54,888 bases of DNA, taken from Tardiphaga sp. (GTDB taxonomy: Bacteria; Pseudomonadota; Alphaproteobacteria; Rhizobiales; Xanthobacteraceae). Every line of letters starts with the position of its first letter. Position 1 is the stretch's first letter. Position numbers and translations under genes: made by a program. The notes beneath the pieces are model-generated. The model did not search any database and was not told the DNA's origin. It worked only from the letters and a program-made list of their open reading frames with translations. Shown here piece by piece: positions 1-8,658 of this stretch. Location of the stretch: assembly GCF_028290495.1 (NCBI RefSeq), contig NZ_JAQGJT010000166.1, positions 1 through 54,888 of the forward strand, written 5' to 3'.

Positions 1-2
1 CC

Positions 3-182
3 GGGCCGGGCGTCAAGAATGGGCCGGCGCTGGCCGGACACGGCGCCGAGGCGGTTCGGGGCGCGATCACACGCACCATCACTACCTTGCCGGCAGAACT
101 GCGCCGCTCACTGACCTGGGATCAAGGTGCGGAGATGGCGCAGCATGCGCGTCTGAAGATTGAAGCCGGCGTCGAGGTCTAA
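3..182 (+). pseudogene. IS30-family transposase, C-terminal-region fragment
   Basis: The left edge opens inside a reading frame that I recognise as the DDE core of an IS30-family transposase: the stretch ITTLPAELRRSLTWDQGAEM contains the second catalytic Asp (TWDQG). The frame ends at a TAA right after AGVEV, where intact IS30 transposases continue with a YFCDP motif and a further 60 or so residues holding the catalytic Glu. The following DNA shows no trace of that tail. The copy is therefore truncated by deletion or insertion and cannot be active. Its 5' part lies outside the window. Confidence 0.8.
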
Positions 183-390
183 CGCCAGCGGCAACTTTGA
201 CATTGAACGGATCGGCACCGGTTTGATGATGAGCATGTCATATCAAGATTTATCCGGCATGAGGCCGTACATTAAATCCATCGGCAGCAAGGTCCTTATT
301 CAATGCGGGGCCGCGCGGACGCCCGGCATGACATATTAGCTTTAAGCATCCATTTTCCTTGACTTGTTGCCTATTCCCCATGGAACATAG

Positions 391-2016
391 GTGTTCACGC
401 TGGGGGGCGGAATGGGACACTGGGTAATACCTAAAATTACTAGCGGATTGCTGGCAGCCACGCTGATAGTTGGCACATCGCAACGAGCCGCAAGCCAAAT
501 GCCGGAGGCGTTTGGGCAGATATTCCAAGAAGTGCTTCGGCCCGCCGCTCAGGATGCACTCCGCAAAGGTGGTTCAGCGGGCCAGCCTTCATCTGGCGCG
601 AGCAGCCTCCGACTGTCTGGAAACAATCGCTGGCTCGTCTTTGCAAGCCGTCGAACAGCGAACGAAGCGCTTGACCTTGCTCGGGAATTCTTAAACCGCT
701 TTCCCAACGTATCGGTTATGCAGTCGAGCAATGGATGGTACGCCGTCGTCAGCGGACCAATGAACGTTCCGGACCCGCGCTTGGCGAAAGAAGCGCTTCT
801 GCGAAGCGGGGGCGTCCCAACTGATGTTGGATTCAGCACGGGTGAGAATTGGGTCGCACAGATAAGCCTACCCGTGCAAAATTCAGCTTCTGCGCCTAAG
901 CCCGCACCATCTCGAAGCGAGCCTTTGAATGCGAAAGCCGCCGAGGAGCGGACCAGCTTTGATACTGAGGCGAAGCGGACTGCTGACGCGAGAGCAGCCG
1001 AGGGGCGCGCAAGGGCGGACGCTGAAGCGAAGCAGATCGCTGACGCGAAGGCTATTCAGGAATGGGGCAGAGCGGCCGGGGATCTTCAGAGAGTTGCGAA
1101 GGCCCGATCCGCTGAGGAGCGAATTATAGCAGAGGTCGAACCTAAGGGGCTAACTGCTGAAAGAATGCCAATTGACAACTTATTCAGCGATGGATTGTGG
1201 CAACGTGAGTTTGAGGGGGCGACGAGCGGAGGCGTTTGCTCCGCGAAAGGCGCAGTAAGTTTGTATGAAAATGGAATTGAGCAAGCGTGCGGAACCCAAA
1301 ATGTTGGGTGTGAGAAAACATCAAACGTTTCCATTCAAAAGACTGGCGAAAATAGTTTCTACCTTACCGTTCGTGTGCTGGGAGGTAACAGAGTTTTATA
1401 CAGACAAAAAGCGGTCCGCAGTCCAGATAAACTGAAGGTAATGCTTGAAAAAATCGAAGACTTCGACGGCCGAGGGAGGTCTAACTCCGCTGAGGCTGAG
1501 CTAAATGAAACGCAACAATCGCCATTCCACAAATGCCAAAATATGTCTTTTGCGGAGTGGCGTGCTGAACAGGTATCGGCAACCGCCCGTCGTCAGTCCC
1601 GTGACGCTGAAAAAAAGCTTCAGTATCTCGAACGGGAGCGGCAAGAGCTTGCTCGTTTGCAAAGCCCGCCAACTCAGGACGATTTGAGGCGTTTGGGATT
1701 TGAACACCAAGGTCTCGGTTTACGGGGAGCGTCGGAGTGCGTTCAGGCAGTCGAGCAGCGATATACGGGGCGTGTTACGGACAAGTATGACGAGAGTCGG
1801 AGCATATGGAAGGTCGCACGGGTCATGGTACTGAACGATGGAGAAAGAGTTGGCCTCGGGTACAGTCTCTATGGGGGACGCCGGTGGCTGCTTATGGGTG
1901 TTCAAATAGGCGATTTGAACAGATATGGTATCACCAACACGCGTGATCTGGGCGAAATGCACTGCGTGTTCAGTTCAGAAAATAATGTGATGGCTATCGA
2001 GAGGCCAAGATCGTAG
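391..2016 (+). CDS. Secreted SPOR-like protein with charged coiled-coil segment
   Basis: A 541-residue protein of unknown function. A hydrophobic N-terminal segment (about residues 12-35, ending near RAASQ) looks like a signal peptide, so export is likely. Residues about 68-125 (NRWLVFASR to WYAVVSGP) resemble the SPOR-like repeats that alphaproteobacterial secreted proteins use to bind envelope polymers. Residues about 180-250 are an Ala/Glu/Arg/Lys repeat (EAKRTADARAAE type) predicted as coiled coil, and a second charged coil precedes the C-terminal 100 residues. The start is a GTG at 391; an ATG at 412 is equally possible. Base composition is clearly more AT-rich than in genes after 9 kb, which suggests recent acquisition. 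No operon partner is visible. Confidence 0.6.
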   Translation: MFTLGGGMGHWVIPKITSGLLAATLIVGTSQRAASQMPEAFGQIFQEVLRPAAQDALRKGGSAGQPSSGASSLRLSGNNRWLVFASRRTANEALDLAREFLNRFPNVSVMQSSNGWYAVVSGPMNVPDPRLAKEALLRSGGVPTDVGFSTGENWVAQISLPVQNSASAPKPAPSRSEPLNAKAAEERTSFDTEAKRTADARAAEGRARADAEAKQIADAKAIQEWGRAAGDLQRVAKARSAEERIIAEVEPKGLTAERMPIDNLFSDGLWQREFEGATSGGVCSAKGAVSLYENGIEQACGTQNVGCEKTSNVSIQKTGENSFYLTVRVLGGNRVLYRQKAVRSPDKLKVMLEKIEDFDGRGRSNSAEAELNETQQSPFHKCQNMSFAEWRAEQVSATARRQSRDAEKKLQYLERERQELARLQSPPTQDDLRRLGFEHQGLGLRGASECVQAVEQRYTGRVTDKYDESRSIWKVARVMVLNDGERVGLGYSLYGGRRWLLMGVQIGDLNRYGITNTRDLGEMHCVFSSENNVMAIERPRS

Positions 2017-2139
2017 AGGCCATAGAAAGCTGCATTCCGAATCGCGGAACGGGCAGAGCCATCGCCGACCTTTTCGGCATTATCTTTTCATCGAAATTTT
2101 TGGTTTCGCGTCTAAGCTTGTGTCATAGCCTGCGCAGTT

Positions 2140-2682
2140 TCACTTGATCCGACTTATAGTATTTGCTGACACGTTGTACGACCGCCCCAACTCTCTGACG
2201 GACTGGCCTTCGGCCTTTCGCTTTCGAACTTCCGCTTGCTGATGCGGCGTCAGCTTGTGTTTGCGGCCCATGCGGACGCCACGAGCCTTTGCCCGTTCGC
2301 GGCCCTCGGAGGTGCGTGACTTGATCAATTCACGTTCGAACTCCGCTAGCCCGCCAATGACTGTCAGGATCAAGCGGCCCGCTGCCGTAGTCGTGTCGGC
2401 CCAGCTTTCCTGAAGTGATACGAACGATGCGCCGCGATCTGCGACCGACTTCAAGATGGTGAGAAGATCGATAGTTGATCGAGCTAATCGATCCAGCCGA
2501 ATTACGACCAGGGCCGATCCCGGTCCTAACTCTTGAATAAGCTTGCGAAGGGCTGGGCGATCTGAAGCCGCACCACTCGCGGTCTCTTCAACGATGCGAC
2601 TGCAACCGGCTAACCGAAGTTGATCGACTTGGCCGTCCAGCGATTGGTTGGTCGTGCTTTTCCTAGCGTAGCCAATTTTCAT
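2140..2682 (-). CDS. Small serine recombinase (resolvase/invertase family)
   Basis: A 180-residue site-specific recombinase of the resolvase/DNA-invertase family. The catalytic domain covers about residues 1-135: YARKST places the nucleophilic serine at Ser9, and VVIRLDRLARS and GGLAEFERELIKSRT carry the conserved active-site arginines. A short helix-turn-helix follows at about 145-180 (GQSVRELGRSYNVSANTISRI). Length is normal for Hin/Tn3-resolvase relatives. The closest partner is the HEPN-like gene read in the opposite direction from 2843. Immediately upstream lie two direct copies of TTATGACAC and a perfect palindrome, likely recombination or operator DNA. Probably active; nothing in the sequence says whether it resolves or inverts. 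Confidence 0.88.
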   Translation of the reverse strand: MKIGYARKSTTNQSLDGQVDQLRLAGCSRIVEETASGAASDRPALRKLIQELGPGSALVVIRLDRLARSTIDLLTILKSVADRGASFVSLQESWADTTTAAGRLILTVIGGLAEFERELIKSRTSEGRERAKARGVRMGRKHKLTPHQQAEVRKRKAEGQSVRELGRSYNVSANTISRIK

Positions 2683-2688
2683 GCCCTA

Positions 2689-2710
2689 TTATGACACGGA
2701 TTTATGACAC
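2689..2710. repeat. Direct repeat TTATGACAC x2 upstream of the resolvase gene
   Basis: TTATGACAC occurs at 2689-2697 and 2702-2710, directly upstream of the recombinase start codon. An inverted copy of the core (GTGTCATA) lies at 2120-2127, just past the gene's 3' end, so the gene is bracketed by copies of the same octamer. This is what one would expect for recombinase sub-sites or element termini, but that role is inference. Confidence 0.5.
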
Positions 2711-2742
2711 GCGCAAGCCATTGATTTTGCGCTGAATGGTTG

Positions 2743-2772
2743 GCGTCCCATAATTGCTGAATTATGGGACGC
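2743..2772. repeat. Perfect 13-bp inverted repeat with 4-bp loop
   Basis: GCGTCCCATAATT and its exact reverse complement flank the loop GCTG. The palindrome sits between the divergent resolvase and HEPN-like genes. It has no following T-run in either direction, so it is unlikely to be a simple terminator. An operator or recombination half-site pair is more plausible. Confidence 0.75.
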
Positions 2773-2842
2773 TATGCAGTTCATTGTGGAGAATGGCAAT
2801 GACTGAGATGAGCCTCGAACGTTTCGGGCTATTGGGGGCAAT

Positions 2843-3502
2843 GTGGAAGAATCGGAAGAACTTCAAGAGTTCATTGTCTTTCCAGAGGAGGCCATCAGAT
2901 ATTTTCCTCTTGAATGGCAGAAACATTTACATGCGCTCAAGGAAGAAGGCCAAGGCATCCTGGAATCAGCGGATCACAATCTTAAAATCTTGAACCGCCT
3001 CGTTCATGCGTTTCCAACTATGGCCAGTCTCCGCTACATCCATCATCGGCTCGCCTCCACCAAGTTTGAAGCGACGATGGAGTGGGCGCTTGAAAATGAC
3101 ATGCTGATATTGGCGTTTGTAACGACATACGCTCGTCTGGTTGAAGGCGGCATCGGTAGTGGTGTTTCCCGTGGTTCTTTACCCGCAGTGCTTCGCCCAG
3201 TGCACGACCACATCATCTCACTTCGCAATAAACGCTACGCTCACAACGTCGGTCACGCCTCGATTACGGGAAGTATGGAGATTGGCTTCCAAGGCGGGGC
3301 ATTCGACATAAGCGTGAATTTTAACATGAGTTTCCACGTAGGTGGTTCCCTCGATTGGAAGCCTCTCGTTGAGTTTCTTGACGGCTTGATGTTTGATCGA
3401 CTTCAAGTCCAACTTAAAAAGTTGAAGGAGAAGACTGGCCGCGAATGGACTTTCCCTAATGGTCCACCACCAAAGTGGGCCTCGCCCAAACAAAATACAT
3501 GA
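2843..3502 (+). CDS. Hypothetical protein, HEPN/AbiU2-like
   Basis: A 219-residue, largely alpha-helical cytosolic protein with no signal peptide. I cannot assign a function with certainty. At residues 126-136 it carries SLRNKRYAHNV, which fits the R-x(4-6)-H signature of HEPN domains (R128, H134) and resembles the AbiU2-like subgroup; HEPN proteins are commonly RNases in toxin-antitoxin or phage-defence systems. The rest matches nothing I recognise. The start is a GTG at 2843; no better in-frame start lies upstream because the ATGs at 2793-2808 are in another frame. It shares the AT-rich composition of the preceding genes and lies beside a recombinase and a palindrome, a typical context for cargo of a mobile element. 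Confidence 0.55.
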   Translation: MEESEELQEFIVFPEEAIRYFPLEWQKHLHALKEEGQGILESADHNLKILNRLVHAFPTMASLRYIHHRLASTKFEATMEWALENDMLILAFVTTYARLVEGGIGSGVSRGSLPAVLRPVHDHIISLRNKRYAHNVGHASITGSMEIGFQGGAFDISVNFNMSFHVGGSLDWKPLVEFLDGLMFDRLQVQLKKLKEKTGREWTFPNGPPPKWASPKQNT

Positions 3503-3629
3503 TTTATGCTTCCACCCGATCAGCGGCGATGGGCGGCGCGTGATCACGTCCGAAAACGAGCGATAGCTTCGGTTTCACCGACGCCCTCGGCGGCTCGTTC
3601 CTCGGCGTAAAGGGATCGGGCGAAACTAT

Positions 3630-3884
3630 CTATCCTCGGCCAACACGGATGGCGCCGTCGGCAGATTTGAATGCGAACGCGTCGGCCGCGACATCTGTCC
3701 GCCATTCCTTGATGCGCAGCGTGTATTGCGGCATTCCGGTAACCGCCTTGTTGGTGATCACGTACTTATGCGGAATCGGACGCGCGCCGAGTTCGACCCA
3801 GATCTGCCAGTCATTATCGAGGTTTCGAAATGCCAGATGCTCACATTCAACGCCGTCGATGTGATCGATCGCCCGCTGACGCCG
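3630..3884 (-). pseudogene. DUF2092-type periplasmic protein, C-terminal fragment
   Basis: On the minus strand an open frame reads IDGVECEHLAFRN, then DNDWQIWVELGARPIPHKYVI and ends ADGAIRVGRG-stop. I recognise this as the C-terminal part of a DUF2092 family protein (predicted periplasmic, beta-rich, lipoprotein-carrier-like fold). An in-frame stop codon closes the frame upstream at about 3885, so the N-terminal two thirds is gone. The fragment lies antisense to the first half of the ORF at 3726-4070, and marks another broken-gene junction in this mosaic. Confidence 0.65.
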
Positions 3885-4070
3885 CTAAGTTATGCCGGCG
3901 TTGCCCGGCGCACGACGCGCCGGGCCGTAGGCGTCGGTGTGGTCGCGGGCGGCGTTTACGGGGCGGCGGTCTATGGAGGGGCGGTCGTGGTCGCACCCCC
4001 GGTGGTCGTCGCGCCCCGCTGCGTGCAGGCCGTCGATCCTTACGGGCGACTTTACACGCGCTGTTATTGA
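3726..4070 (+). pseudogene. Chimeric ORF ending in a Gly/Val-rich small secreted-protein tail
   Basis: The 114-residue frame is in two unlike parts. Residues 1 to about 45 are only the antisense of the DUF2092 remnant. From about residue 52, SYAGVARRTTRRAVGVGVV and a Gly/Ala/Val-rich stretch ending PRCVQAVDPYGRLYTRCY resemble the C-terminal half of small exported proteins common in Bradyrhizobium. The true N-terminus with its signal peptide is missing, so I treat this as a remnant that happens to be in frame with antisense DNA. Confidence 0.4.
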
Positions 4071-4108
4071 GACACTGAGACGAGCGATCGGATGTTGGAG
4101 CGACGAAC

Positions 4109-4444
4109 ATGCGTTCAATAAAATTGCCGCTCTGGCTCCGGTTCGTACTGCTTGCTGGCATCGTCATTCTTGCGTCGGCCGCGGGTCTGTTTTCCTATCG
4201 CTATTATACGCATCCGGTAACGCTGACAGTGGCTGTCGGCTCCATCGATGGCGAGGCGGCCAAAGCCATGTCGGCCATTGCCAGCCGGCTAGTTTCTACC
4301 AACGCGTCGATTCGGCTGAAAGTGGTCGACACCGGTACGGCGCTTGAAGCCTCCAAAGCATTTGCCGCCGGCAGCGTGAATCTGGCCGTAGTGCGCGGCG
4401 ACGTCGGCGATCTGTCGCAGGCACAGGCGGTCGGCGTCAAATAG
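4109..4444 (+). pseudogene. TAXI-family TRAP receptor, N-terminal fragment
   Basis: Begins with ATG preceded by a GGAG at the right distance. Residues 1-35 form a signal anchor (LWLRFVLLAGIVILASAAG), followed by TLTVAVGSIDGEAAKAMSAI and LKVVDTGTALEASKAFAAG, the N-terminal lobe of TAXI (TRAP-associated extracytoplasmic immunogenic) solute receptors. After DLSQAQAVGV the frame runs into a stop at 4442. The rest of the receptor is found directly after the break, but on the opposite strand (4438-5105). The intact family member would be 400 residues or more; this piece has only 111. Confidence 0.75.
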
Positions 4445-5105
4445 ATCCAGTTGCCATATTCATCCATGAAGCTCAGCGTGGTGCCGTTGTAAAATGCGGC
4501 CGCTCCCGGATGCAGGGCGAGATAGGCGTCGGCGTCAGTGCTGGGCGCCGTAATTTGCGCGAAAATCGGCTGCTCGACCAACAGGTCCCTGCGCACGCTC
4601 ATGATCGTCTGGGTCAGGGTGGCAACGAGGTCGGACCCGAGCTTCTTGTTGGCAACCAGATACAAGGCGGTCCGCAACGTCGTCAGATCGTCGTCAGATC
4701 GTCGTCAGGAACCGGCGGAGCTCCGCGCAGCGTGCCTTTCGGCAAGTCATAGCTTTCATAGGCTCGCTCGGCTTCCGCGATGGCCCCGGCGGAGTCGATC
4801 GAAATCAGCACCGGCGACAGTTTCGGACTTTGCTGGAAAAATCCGCGGACCAGCGTCAGATACTTTTGTGTCAATGGCAACACAACGAGCAAGGCGCTGA
4901 CCTGTTTCGACTGGATGGCATTGCGCGCATCTGCCAGAGCGATGTCCTTGAAGGCCTTGGCACGGACCAGCCCGTATTCCTTGCACAGGGTATCGACAAG
5001 TTTGGACCTCGGTGGCGTCGCAACCTTACACCCAGAAATTTCCAGGCGCCCGCGAAGATCTTCAGCTTGTCCATGCTATCGATTGACGAGCCCGTCGCCC
5101 ATGTG
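4438..5105 (-). pseudogene. TAXI-family TRAP receptor, inverted middle/C-terminal fragment with frameshifts
   Basis: Read on the minus strand from about 5105 to 4438, successive frames give GSSIDSMDKLK, then KLVDTLCKEYGLVRAKAFKD, ALLVVLPLTQKYLTLVRGFF, PKGTLRGAPPVPDDDLTT and finally RTALYLVANKKLGSDLV to MDEYGNWIYLTP. In order these are the middle and C-terminal lobe of a TAXI receptor, the continuation of the + strand fragment at 4109. At least two frameshifts interrupt it: one near 5010-5060 and one at an 11-bp tandem duplication (4679-4708). The membrane-spanning tail seen in relatives is absent. The simplest reading is one gene whose 3' half was inverted and then decayed. Confidence 0.75.
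4679..4708. repeat. 11-bp tandem duplication causing a frameshift
   Basis: GTCGTCAGATC occurs at 4679-4689 and 4690-4700, followed by a partial third copy (GTCGTCAG, 4701-4708). On the minus strand this falls on the codons for DDDLTT of the TAXI receptor; one 11-bp unit too many shifts the frame. Removing one unit restores the reading through PDDDLTT into RTALYLV, consistent with replication slippage in a non-selected gene. Confidence 0.75.
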
Positions 5106-5121
5106 GTTGCGCTGATCATCG

Positions 5122-5882
5122 CGCCAGTTTGCTTCTCCTCCACTCAAGCGGCTCCGCTTCGAACATGGTCGTAGCCAGGAAATCGAACTAGCCTTGGCCG
5201 ACGAGGGACTGACGACGGCAAGCGCCCCGGCGTTGGCCGCGGCCGTCGCGCTCGGCACCCGGACCTCAAAGCAGGAAGAACGTCCCGGCGATCGCTTCGC
5301 GATGTGGGCTGAACAGGCGGCGCCATTCGTCGATGTCGAACGTTACGTGTCGGACCTGCAGACGTATCGTGAGCCTGCCCTGGCCGACCGCGAGGCGATC
5401 ATCGTCGAGCGCATGCTGGCATTGCCCGGCCAGTTGACGGAAACCGAAAGTCTTTTCGAGCAGCGGCATTTGTTGGCGGCAATCGGAACGGCGCTGGTGG
5501 GAACCGGCGCCAGTGCAGAACGCATGGATCTGGAGGCGAAGCGCCTTATCGACGCCGGTCGCGTGATCCAACTCGGGCGCGACAAACTGGGCCAGCCGAT
5601 TTACTCGACGCATGAGCAGATCGCACTCGAACGCGAACTTCTTGCCCTCACCGAACGTGTTCTCGGTCGCCGCCGCTCAGCCCCTGACGCCGCTCGCGTC
5701 GCGGCATTGTGCCGTGTTCGTGGGTTGACGGGCGAACAGACCAGGGCCGCCCTTGCCGCGACGACCAACGCGTCCATCGCGGTATGCGAAGGCGCGCCGG
5801 GCGCTGGAAAAAGCACGCTCATCGCGGCAGTCGCGGCGGCCTACCGCGAGCTCCCTGGATCGCGGCTGGTGGGAACGGCAAC
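5122..5882 (+). pseudogene. TraA/MobA-type conjugative helicase, internal fragment
   Basis: The frame runs through PPLKRLRFEHGRSQEIELA and RPGDRFAMWAEQAAPFVD, then reaches RGLTGEQTRAALAA followed by CEGAPGAGKSTLIAAVAAAY, the Walker A motif of the RecD-like helicase domain of TraA/MobA relaxases. After GSRLVGTAT (about 5882) the sense reading stops; the remainder of this helicase is on the other strand. The N-terminal relaxase domain is also missing. An ATG/TTG start can be chosen near 5194, but the homology begins at about 5122 without a start, so this is a broken relic of a conjugative element. Confidence 0.75.
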
Positions 5883-6540
5883 CGTGAGATCCAGCGTGCA
5901 GGTCTTCACGTGCAACCGGCTCAACCGACCAGCCAGCCACTCCAGGCGCCGCTCCGGCTCAACGAGTGCGCCACGGCGTTCCGAGAGCGACAGATCCAAT
6001 CGAAGCTGCGCGTCGCACGCTTTAGTATCGAGAAAGAGCTTGGTCTGCTGGCGCGCCCGGGACGATGCCACGACGATGTCGGAGCGGTTCATGGATGGGC
6101 TCAGCAGCACAAACGCGTGCTCCGTCGTGGCACCCTGGCAACCGTAAATCGTGGTGGCATAAGCATGGCCCAGGCGCGCCCGGCCCAGCTCATCCGCGAT
6201 CTCCGAGAGCTTGAAGTGCGCCAACCGCGCGCCGATGACGACGTGCATGGTCGGATCGACCGTGTCAGTGCGGTCGATGTGCGTCACCGTCGCCATCGTG
6301 CCGTTGATGACGCCGAGTTCATCGTGGCGGAGCGAAAATCGGACCCGGTCACCCATCGCGAAATGCAGCGTCTGGGCATTTCCGGATCGCGAAACTGCGC
6401 TCACCGCCAGTTCCGGACCTCGGATGAGCTTCGACGCTTTCAGGCGGGTGCGAACCTCTGCATTGATTGCGTTCACCTGCGCGTTTGTCTTTCCGAAGCC
6501 GATCGCCACCGGATGTTCGTTGCCGGATTCATCAGGATTG
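5883..6540 (-). pseudogene. TraA/MobA-type conjugative helicase, inverted C-terminal fragment
   Basis: The minus strand reads KTNAQVNAINAEVRTRLKAS, LHFAMGDRVRFSLRHDELGV, NGTMATVTHIDRTD, then GRARLGHAYATTIYGCQGAT and SDIVVASSRARQQTKLFLD. These are the UvrD-like C-terminal helicase motifs (QG of motif V, SRAR of motif VI) that normally follow the Walker A half found at 5122-5882. The segment is thus the same gene's tail, inverted in place. From about 6541 to 6662 the + strand instead shows a coherent C-terminus (EEMFRAMLQEDAAAVDEAF) that I cannot name. Confidence 0.72.
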
Positions 6541-6753
6541 CGCCCTATGTCGGGGTCGAGGAGATGTTTCGCGCGATGCTGCAGGAAGATGCTGCTGCTG
6601 TCGACGAAGCCTTCCGCGTCGAGTGGGAACGCCGCTGCAAAGAGTTGATTCCGCACGGCTAATCTTAACCGTGCAAGCGACTGGAAAAATGAGGTCTTCC
6701 CATGATTCGGGGAGGCCGATAGACTCTTCACAGTACAGCGTAAGGACTGAAAA

Positions 6754-8448
6754 ATGGCTCGCAAGAATCTCCAGGCGGCGGACGTCGTCACGGCCGAGCC
6801 GGTCCCGCGGCCTCGTAATGTGCTCATTTATGGACGGATCAGCACGGAAGCCCAGAGTTTGAACAAACTCAGCATGATGGATCAAATCGCGCAAATTACC
6901 GGAAGGTGCAAGCGCGATGGGGACAACATCGTCGGCATTTTTCGTGACGAAGGAGAGACCGGCACCAATATGAAGCGTGCGGGCTTCGAGTCGATGATCG
7001 CGCGAGCGACCGATGGGACTCGAACGATCGACGCAATTCTCGTGTTCTCCTTTTCTCGCGCTTTTCGCAATCAGGTCGAGCAGGAATTGACTGTGCAGAC
7101 GCTGCGCAAGCATCGCGTCGAGTTGATCTCTTTCGCCGAGCCGCTGACTAAAGATGATACCGGAGACATGTTCCGAAAATTCATCGGAATCGTAAACGAA
7201 TATCAATCCAAGGAGACATCGAGGGCCACGAGCCGCACAATGTTGGCCAATGCGAGGTTGGGCTATTCCAATGGTGGCAACATCCCGTTCGGATACAAGT
7301 CCGTCGACTCCGACATCATCGGCAACAAACAGAAGAAGCGACTTGCCATTGAGCCGGTCGAAGCGGAGGTGGTGCGGCTTACCTTCGATCTCGCCAGGAA
7401 CGGGGATGGCACCAGCGGCCCGCTCGGCACCAAAAAGATTGCCCTCTGGCTAAACGAGCGCGGCTACCGCTCCCGCAAGGGATCGTTGTTCGGCACCGGC
7501 ACAGTCCACGAAATCCTGACCCGAGAGGCCTATACCGGCACCCGGCGCTTCAACGAATACGACCGCGGAGCTGGTGAGCGAAAGAAAGAGGCCGAAATAG
7601 TCGAATATGACGTGCCTGAGATCATCAACCGAGCGGCTTTCGACGAAGTTCAGGCTTTGCTGGTCTCCCGACAGCCCCGTCTCAAGGGTCCGCGGCTGGC
7701 CTCGGCGCCCTCGTTGCTCGGCGGTCTTGTTCGATGCGACTGCAAGACGTCCTGCGCACTGACCACGGCCACCGGCACATCCCGTACGGGCAAGGTCCAC
7801 ACCTATTACAAATGCTGCCAGGCCATCAAACAGGGACGCCACAAGCAGGATAACGGAGCTTGCTGCGCAAACCGCAAGATCGCCCGTCCGATCATCGAAA
7901 AGCTGGTCGTCGATGCCTTGGTCGATCAGCTGCTTCAGCCTGAGCGGGTCACCGCCATCTTGATGACCCTCAAGGCCCGCAGAGATGGACGCCAGGCATC
8001 CGCCGATCAGCGGCTGACGGATCTGGCAAGACAGGTCGCCGACACTGGGGAGCGGCTATCGCGGCTCTATGGGTCCATCGAGGCCGGCACCATCGACGGT
8101 ACCGACCCGGGCCTCAAAGACCGCGTCGCTGCACTCAAATCTGCTCGAGACAGCGCATTGGAAGCTCTGGAGTATGCAAAACGGTCCAGCGCCCTCCCGA
8201 TCGAGATCGATCCCGTTGCAATCGACCGATTCTCCCGCCTGATGCGCGAACAGCTGATCTCGGGAGATGTCGCAGCTAGAAAGGCCTATCTGAGCGCCGT
8301 GGTCGATGCGATCATCGTTTCCGACAACACCATCCGCATCATTGGCTCGAATGAAAATATCCGGGCCACCCTAGGACCGAAAGGCCAGCCTACGCCCGCG
8401 GTTCGTAAGTCTGTTCAGGAATGGTGCCCCTGGCCGGCAATCGCCTAG
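6754..8448 (+). CDS. Large serine recombinase (phage/ICE-type integrase)
   Basis: A 564-residue serine integrase. The N-terminal resolvase domain (about 22-165) has VLIYGRISTEAQS with the catalytic Ser30, and FSFSRAFRNQVEQEL with active-site arginines. The recombinase domain follows (about 180-290, GGNIPFGYKSVD, KKIALWLNERGYRSR). A zinc-ribbon is visible at about 320-375 (CDCKTSC ... CC ... CC), then a long coiled coil (about 410-480) that in this family controls excision versus integration. It probably moved the element whose relics surround it. No cognate directionality factor or att site is evident. The start ATG at 6754 has only a weak ribosome site (GGACTGAAAA). Confidence 0.9.
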   Translation: MARKNLQAADVVTAEPVPRPRNVLIYGRISTEAQSLNKLSMMDQIAQITGRCKRDGDNIVGIFRDEGETGTNMKRAGFESMIARATDGTRTIDAILVFSFSRAFRNQVEQELTVQTLRKHRVELISFAEPLTKDDTGDMFRKFIGIVNEYQSKETSRATSRTMLANARLGYSNGGNIPFGYKSVDSDIIGNKQKKRLAIEPVEAEVVRLTFDLARNGDGTSGPLGTKKIALWLNERGYRSRKGSLFGTGTVHEILTREAYTGTRRFNEYDRGAGERKKEAEIVEYDVPEIINRAAFDEVQALLVSRQPRLKGPRLASAPSLLGGLVRCDCKTSCALTTATGTSRTGKVHTYYKCCQAIKQGRHKQDNGACCANRKIARPIIEKLVVDALVDQLLQPERVTAILMTLKARRDGRQASADQRLTDLARQVADTGERLSRLYGSIEAGTIDGTDPGLKDRVAALKSARDSALEALEYAKRSSALPIEIDPVAIDRFSRLMREQLISGDVAARKAYLSAVVDAIIVSDNTIRIIGSNENIRATLGPKGQPTPAVRKSVQEWCPWPAIA

Positions 8449-8658
8449 TACCATAACCAATTGAATTTGAAGTCACTTTTATCGTCGATTGCTGTCGATA
8501 CCAGCACAAATACCAGCAGGATGACGCGCGGTACTCGCCGGCAAATACCGTTCCGGGCCCTCATCGCACCTGATCGGAATCGAACCCGGCTCGGACTTGA
8601 AATCCCGGCGGATCGATCCCGACAACTATCGCGAGCCCATAGATACGCGCGCCGGCCT

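Noticed and set aside
5709..6662. 317-codon + strand frame across the inverted helicase tail
   Set aside because: Most of it is the antisense of recognisable helicase motifs; only the last 40 codons (6541-6662) might be real and they cannot be identified.
8555..8610. tRNA-like T-arm (CGGAATCGAACCCG) on the minus strand next to the integrase
   Set aside because: The expected 5-bp T-stem does not pair and no acceptor, D or anticodon arms can be drawn, so it is not a tRNA or a tRNA att site on this evidence.
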